From Akkermansiaceae bacterium (lineage in GTDB: Bacteria > Verrucomicrobiota > Verrucomicrobiia > Verrucomicrobiales > Akkermansiaceae), in assembly GCA_028293225.1 (NCBI GenBank), contig JAQGPE010000379.1:1-18308 (forward strand): a DNA stretch of 18,308 nt. The letters run 5' to 3'. Below, one piece after another: positions 13,702-18,308 of this stretch. Within the stretch, counting starts at the first letter, position 1. Each line of letters begins with the position of its first letter. The notes beneath the pieces were generated by a model. The model saw only the letters and a list, made by a program, of their open reading frames with translations. It had not been told where the DNA came from and searched no databases. Both the position numbers and the translations under genes were made by a program.

Positions 13702-16260
13702 ATGACCGCATTTCTCCGCCTCCGCCCGGCTGCCCTCGCCTCCGGCCTGCTTATCCTTGCTGGCGCGCTACCCGCCGCGGCCGTCACCCCGGCGGTTTCC
13801 ACCTCGGACCAGAACTCCCTCTTTCTCAGCAACGATGGCACCCTGTGGGGCACCGGGAACAATCGCAACGGAGAACTGGGCGATGGGTCCACGGCCCTCC
13901 ACCCCGTCCCGGTGCGAGTCATGAGCGGTATCGTGCAGATGAAATCGCAAGGCTCTTCCTCTCTCTTCCTGCGTGCCGATGGCACCTTGTGGGCTGCCGG
14001 CTCGGAGGCCTTCGGCCAGTACGGCGGCGGTCTGGGCAACAGCACCCACGCCACTCCCGTCCTGATCCAGGACGGAGTGCGGAGCTTCGCCGCCAGCGGC
14101 TCGTCGTTGTTCTGCATCAAGACCGATGGCACCCTGGTGGCCGCGGGTTATAACTGGCGCTACCAGCTCGGTGTCGGCCCCCAGCCCGGGTCCGTCGGTT
14201 TCCAGACCGTGATGACCGGAGTCAAAGAAGTTGCTGCCGCTTACAGTCACACCCTTTTCCTGAAGGAGGACGGCACCGTCCTGGCCGCCGGGGAAAACTC
14301 CTTCGGCCAGTTCGGCACTCCGGTGTCCTTCGATTCGGTCGCCACCCCCGTACCGGTCATGGCCGGCGTCGCGCGCGTTTTCTGCAACGACGGAGGCAGC
14401 TTTTTCCTGAAAAACGACGGCACTTTGATGGCCGCGGGATACGACGAATACGGCGCTTTGGGCACCGGGGGCTCCACCCAGGGAGCGCCTGCGGTGCCGG
14501 TCCTGAATGTCCCGCCCGGCTGCACCGTTTCCTCCGACTTTAATCAGACCCTGTTCCTGGCCCCCGACGGCAGCCTGTGGGCCACCGGCCACAACGAGAG
14601 CGGCCAGTTGGGCGACGGCACCACCACGGATCGCAAGGTGCCGGGCCTCATCATGCAGGACGTGCAGGCGGTCGATACCTCGGGCTCCAGCACCCTCATC
14701 CTCAAAAAGGACGGCACCGTACTGGCGACAGGTCTCCGTTCCAAAGGCCAGCTTGGCGACGGCACTATCGATGGTGCCAGCCTGACCCCCCAGGTGATCA
14801 TGCAGGGGATCGCCTCCATTTCAGCAGGCAAGAACACCAGCAACTTCGTCACCGCCACGGGCGATGGCCTGCTGGCTGGCGCCACCCGCACCAACGCAAT
14901 CTACGCCACGCCGCAAAAGGTCATCGGCGACGTCCGCCTCTCAGCCACCGGCGACCACTATTCCCTCTACCTGAAAAACGATGGCACGGTCTGGGGCTAC
15001 GAGGCCCCCCTTTCGAACAGCAATGAGCTGGTTCAGCTCGGTGCCGGGGCGGTGCAGATTTCCGCAAGCGCCTACTACGGCGTCTACCTGGACGGCGACG
15101 GCACCGCCTGGGGCCTGGGAAACAACGGCGTCGGCCAGCTCGGCGACGGTTCCACCCACACCGCGAGCCTGCCGGTCAAAATCATGACGGGCCTGCGCAG
15201 CGCTACCGCCGCTCTCTCCACCACTTACCTGGTGAAAAAGGATGGCACCCTGTGGGGCTCCGGCGCCGGGCTGGCGGGGACCTTTGGCATTCCCAGTTCG
15301 ACGCGGCCGGTCTCCCCCATCTTCCTGACCACCGGCGTGTCCTCCGTCGCCGGACTGGCCGGAACCTATGATAACGTCAGCCACGCCTTCTTCCTCATGG
15401 AGGACCACACGCTCCTGACCGTGGGCTCCAACCACTACGGCGAAGCCGGCAATGGCAGCAAAGGAGGGCAATACACCACTCCTCAGCCCGTCCCCATCTC
15501 CGATGTCCAGGCCGTGGCGGTGGGTACTGATTTCAGCCTCTTCCTGAAGACGGACGGCACCGTCTGGGCCAGCGGTAGCAACAGGGACGGCCAGTTCGGT
15601 GACGGCACCACCACCGACCGGATCATGCCCGTCCAGATCATGTCTGGAGTGAAAGCGATCGCCGCGGGCGCGAATCACAGCCTGTTCCTGAAGGAAGACG
15701 GCACCGCGCTAGCCACCGGAAACAATCAATATGGCCAGTTGGGCCGGTCGCCGATCCTGCCGACCCCCACGCCCGTTCTGCAGTTGAACACGCCCGCGCC
15801 GGTCTGGCAGCAGCAGGTCTTCGGCGCACAAGCGGCCGATCCCGAAGTCTCCGGCTGGGAGGCCGATCCCGATGGCGACGGTCTGTCGAACCTACTGGAG
15901 CGCGCCTTCCATCTCTCCCCGCTGACGGCCGATGCCGCGCCGATGCCCGCCACTTCCGGCGCCGGCGGACTGCCCCGCGTCACGGTCAGTATCAGCCCCA
16001 CCCAGGGACCACTACTATCCCTGCAGTATGTCCGCAGAAAGGCCCAGTGGCAGGACAGTCCGCAGTATTTCCCGGAGGTCTCCTCCACCCTGGCGCCGGA
16101 CGCCTGGACCGCCCTGACCGGTGCCACCACCGTGACCAGTCTGGATGGCGAGTGGGAGCGGGTCCTTATCACGGAGCCCGCTGTTTCCGGCCAAACCGCC
16201 CGCTTCGCCCGCGTCCGGGTGGTAGCCCCAGCCCCGCCCGCAGCGATCCCTGCCAACTAA
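13702..16260 (+). CDS. Secreted RCC1-repeat beta-propeller protein
   Basis: 852 residues. The signal peptide covers about residues 1-27 (ALASGLLILAGALPAAA). Residues 30-690 contain about fourteen RCC1-type units of roughly 50 residues, each with the pattern S-L-F-L-K-x-D-G-T-x-W-A-x-G-x-N-x-x-G-Q-L-G-D-G-T. This corresponds to about two seven-bladed propellers. A few blades are degenerate (near residues 390 and 435). The C-terminal part (residues 710-852) starts GWEADPDGDGLSNLLERAF, a D-x-D-x-D-G-like calcium-binding segment common before the C-terminal domains of PVC exported proteins, followed by a beta-rich domain. Bacterial RCC1 proteins are usually secreted or surface proteins with unknown ligands; a nucleotide-exchange role as in eukaryotes is not implied. 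The gene is followed after 17 bases by a second protein of the same type, so they are likely one operon. Confidence 0.88.
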   Translation: MTAFLRLRPAALASGLLILAGALPAAAVTPAVSTSDQNSLFLSNDGTLWGTGNNRNGELGDGSTALHPVPVRVMSGIVQMKSQGSSSLFLRADGTLWAAGSEAFGQYGGGLGNSTHATPVLIQDGVRSFAASGSSLFCIKTDGTLVAAGYNWRYQLGVGPQPGSVGFQTVMTGVKEVAAAYSHTLFLKEDGTVLAAGENSFGQFGTPVSFDSVATPVPVMAGVARVFCNDGGSFFLKNDGTLMAAGYDEYGALGTGGSTQGAPAVPVLNVPPGCTVSSDFNQTLFLAPDGSLWATGHNESGQLGDGTTTDRKVPGLIMQDVQAVDTSGSSTLILKKDGTVLATGLRSKGQLGDGTIDGASLTPQVIMQGIASISAGKNTSNFVTATGDGLLAGATRTNAIYATPQKVIGDVRLSATGDHYSLYLKNDGTVWGYEAPLSNSNELVQLGAGAVQISASAYYGVYLDGDGTAWGLGNNGVGQLGDGSTHTASLPVKIMTGLRSATAALSTTYLVKKDGTLWGSGAGLAGTFGIPSSTRPVSPIFLTTGVSSVAGLAGTYDNVSHAFFLMEDHTLLTVGSNHYGEAGNGSKGGQYTTPQPVPISDVQAVAVGTDFSLFLKTDGTVWASGSNRDGQFGDGTTTDRIMPVQIMSGVKAIAAGANHSLFLKEDGTALATGNNQYGQLGRSPILPTPTPVLQLNTPAPVWQQQVFGAQAADPEVSGWEADPDGDGLSNLLERAFHLSPLTADAAPMPATSGAGGLPRVTVSISPTQGPLLSLQYVRRKAQWQDSPQYFPEVSSTLAPDAWTALTGATTVTSLDGEWERVLITEPAVSGQTARFARVRVVAPAPPAAIPAN

Positions 16261-16277
16261 GAACCTTCTCCTCCGCC

Positions 16278-18308
16278 ATGTACTCTTCCTCCACCCTGCC
16301 TCTCGCCGCGCTCATCACCTTGGTGGCCGGGACCGCCGCCGCGGATCAGCCAGCCTTTTCCGTGGCCTGCGGCAGCAACAACGCCTTTTTCATTACCTCC
16401 TCCGGAGAGGTCTGGGCCACCGGCTACTACATCGGCCCGCTCATCGGCTTCTCGCCCGCCGCCGCCAATATCACCACCACGCCCGTCCGTGTCATGACTG
16501 GCGTCCGAAGCGTCGCGGTGGGATGGGACCACGTGCTCTACCTGAAAAAGGACGGCAGCGTCTGGGCCTCCGGGGACAATTCTTCCGGGCAATTGGGCGA
16601 CGGCACGTTCATCGATCGCAACTCCCCCGTGCAGATCATGACCGGCGTGCGCGCGATCGCCGCCGGTGCCTACGACAGCTTCTTTCTGAAGACCGACGGC
16701 ACCGTGCTGGCGGCAGGAGACGGCGAGTTCGGAGTGGTCCGGGATCCCAACAACCCGGCACCGGTGCCTATCATGGATGGCGTCGTGGCCGTTGCTCCAG
16801 GCAGCCAGCACACGATCTTTCTGAAGGCCAACGGCGAAGCTTGGGCCGTCGGAAACAACTTCTATGGCCAGCTCGGCGATCCAGCCAGCAAGGGCCAACT
16901 GGTCAAGACTCCCCTTCTGATCACCGACGAGGTCCAAGCGGTCTACGCCACCGAATACAACAGCTATTTCCTAAAAACCAATGGCTGGCTGTATGCCACC
17001 GGCCGGAACTCGAGCGGCCAGTTCGGCTCAATCTCCTCGCAGGATACCATCAGCCCCGTCCGCATCGCGACCGACGTCAGCCAGGCCGCCGCCAGCGACG
17101 ATCATCTCCTCCTTCTAAAAACGGACGGCACGGCCTGGTCTGCCGGTTCAAATGGCTACGGCCAACTCGGCGACGGAACCCACTTGAATCGCTCGAGCTT
17201 TTCCAAAGTTCTCAGCGGCGTCCAGCAGGTGGCCGCGGCTTCCTACAGCAGCTTTTTCGTCAGAAATGATGGCACCGTAACCGCCGCCGGAAGTAACACC
17301 TTGGGACAGTTGGGCGATGGTCAGGGGACCAACTTCGGCGAACCTTACCAGGCTCTCATTTCCGGCGTCCGCAAGGTCGCCGCCGGAACCAACTACAGCC
17401 TGTTCCTGAAAACCGACGGCTCAGTTTCCGGCTCCGGCGACAATACCAGACAGGTGTTGGGCACGGGAACCTCCACGACCTTTAATCCGACGAATTATTT
17501 CACTCCTGTCCAGACCGTGGCCAGCGGCGTGAGCGATCTCGCCGCCGCCAATAGCCACAGCCTCTTTCTGAATACCGACGGCACCGTAATGGGCACCGGC
17601 TACAGCGACTACGCCTTGGGGCAGCAGGGAAATTATCTCTCGAAGCCCACTGCCATCCCTGGCTTCAGCCGTGTCGCCTCCATCGCCGCCGGAGCGAACA
17701 CCAGCTTCTTCGTGCGCAAGGACGGCGCACTGTGGGCCGTAGGCCGCGCCCTTTTCGGCAATGGCAGCACGGTCTTCCAACAGCTCTATGGCGCGGGAGA
17801 TCCGATTTTGACCGGAGTGAAGTCAGTGGCCACCGGAGGCCTCGCCCAGGGTTCCTCCGGCAGCTTCCAGATCTACCTGAAATCCGACGGCTCGGCCTGG
17901 GGCGCCGGCTCGACCAAGTATGGCCAGCTCGGCACGCTCGACGTCCTCGATGTGACCACCTCTACCCCGTTCATGAGCGGCGTGCAGGCCGTGGCGGGAG
18001 GCGGCAACCACAGTCTTTTTCTGAAAACCGACGGCACCCTGTGGGGCCTGGGCAAGGGGACCTCCGGCCAGCTCGGCGCGAACACCCATGCGGACTTCAA
18101 TCCCACACCGGTCCAGATCGCCAGTGACGTCAGCAGCATCTCCGCCGCGGCGGATTCCACCTTCTTCGTGAAGATGGACGGCAGCGCCTGGGGCTGCGGG
18201 GGAAATGCCAGTCTGCAACTGGGGATCGGCAATGGAGCCGCTAGTTCTGTCACCACCCCCGTCCACATCATGGACGGCGTGCGGTCGATCTCCGCTGGCT
18301 ACAACCAC
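16278..18308 (+). CDS. Second secreted RCC1-repeat protein, 3' end outside window
   Basis: The frame is open from the ATG at 16278 to the last base (677 codons) without a stop, so the gene continues beyond the window. A signal peptide covers about residues 1-22 (LPLAALITLVAGTAAA). About thirteen RCC1 units are visible, for example VLYLKKDGSVWASGDNSSGQ, TIFLKANGEAWAVGNNFYGQ, SLFLKTDGTLWGLGKGTSGQ. The spacing is about 50 residues, with some blades irregular near residues 380-530. It is a paralogue of the upstream gene, probably by tandem duplication, but the two have diverged well beyond near-identity. Only 17 bases separate the two genes and both have TTCTCCTCC just before the ATG. The end of the protein, which would show whether it carries the same DPDGDG tail, is not in the window. 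Confidence 0.88.
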   Translation, partial: MYSSSTLPLAALITLVAGTAAADQPAFSVACGSNNAFFITSSGEVWATGYYIGPLIGFSPAAANITTTPVRVMTGVRSVAVGWDHVLYLKKDGSVWASGDNSSGQLGDGTFIDRNSPVQIMTGVRAIAAGAYDSFFLKTDGTVLAAGDGEFGVVRDPNNPAPVPIMDGVVAVAPGSQHTIFLKANGEAWAVGNNFYGQLGDPASKGQLVKTPLLITDEVQAVYATEYNSYFLKTNGWLYATGRNSSGQFGSISSQDTISPVRIATDVSQAAASDDHLLLLKTDGTAWSAGSNGYGQLGDGTHLNRSSFSKVLSGVQQVAAASYSSFFVRNDGTVTAAGSNTLGQLGDGQGTNFGEPYQALISGVRKVAAGTNYSLFLKTDGSVSGSGDNTRQVLGTGTSTTFNPTNYFTPVQTVASGVSDLAAANSHSLFLNTDGTVMGTGYSDYALGQQGNYLSKPTAIPGFSRVASIAAGANTSFFVRKDGALWAVGRALFGNGSTVFQQLYGAGDPILTGVKSVATGGLAQGSSGSFQIYLKSDGSAWGAGSTKYGQLGTLDVLDVTTSTPFMSGVQAVAGGGNHSLFLKTDGTLWGLGKGTSGQLGANTHADFNPTPVQIASDVSSISAAADSTFFVKMDGSAWGCGGNASLQLGIGNGAASSVTTPVHIMDGVRSISAGYNH

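Noticed and set aside
13702..18308. Repeated DNA at about 150-base spacing as a possible CRISPR or satellite array
   Set aside because: The periodicity is coding (RCC1 units about 50 residues long) with diverged DNA, not identical repeats with spacers.

Overview
The window is a high-GC bacterial chromosome segment. It most resembles a Verrucomicrobiota genome of the Luteolibacter/Haloferula kind. That assignment is an inference from four things: a DUF1800/DUF1501 gene pair, a PEP-CTERM exported protein, an ECF-type sigma factor fused to a membrane segment and a large helical-repeat domain, and tandem RCC1-repeat secreted proteins. Few start codons have a recognisable Shine-Dalgarno sequence. 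There is no rRNA, tRNA, CRISPR array or insertion sequence that I can see.

Layout. Bases 1-3456 (+) hold a DUF1800 protein (5' end outside the window), a Tat-exported DUF1501 protein and a small anchored protein with a pseudopilin (GspG)-like tail, apparently one operon. Bases 3488-4948 (-) hold an Ada/AraC/AlkA fusion for alkylation damage. Bases 5049-6615 hold a divergent pair, a quinone-oxidoreductase-like MDR enzyme (-) and a MarR regulator (+); their shared intergenic region carries two nearly identical palindromic sites that overlap the two -10 boxes. A strong hairpin at 6628-6665 separates marR from a convergent PEP-CTERM gene. Bases 7637-8061 hold a decayed copy of ogt with an internal deletion and its active-site Cys codon changed to Arg. 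Bases 8139-11375 (+) hold the membrane-anchored sigma factor fusion and a second anchored helical-repeat protein. An intact ogt follows at 11546-12067, then two small membrane proteins (12173-12718 + and 12758-13309 -). From 13702 to the end of the window are two long secreted RCC1-repeat proteins in tandem; the second is cut by the window edge.

The most interesting signal is a roughly 25-bp element found four times (5004-5028, 7637-7661, 8030-8054, 11474-11498). Three copies lie 67-75 nt upstream of, and in the same orientation as, the ada/alkA fusion, the ogt pseudogene and the intact ogt. This suggests a small alkylation-response regulon controlled by the Ada/AraC-type protein encoded here. 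The element also opens a short reading frame beginning MSEN in these three copies, so a leader-peptide reading is an alternative. The fourth copy is inverted and has no gene behind it.
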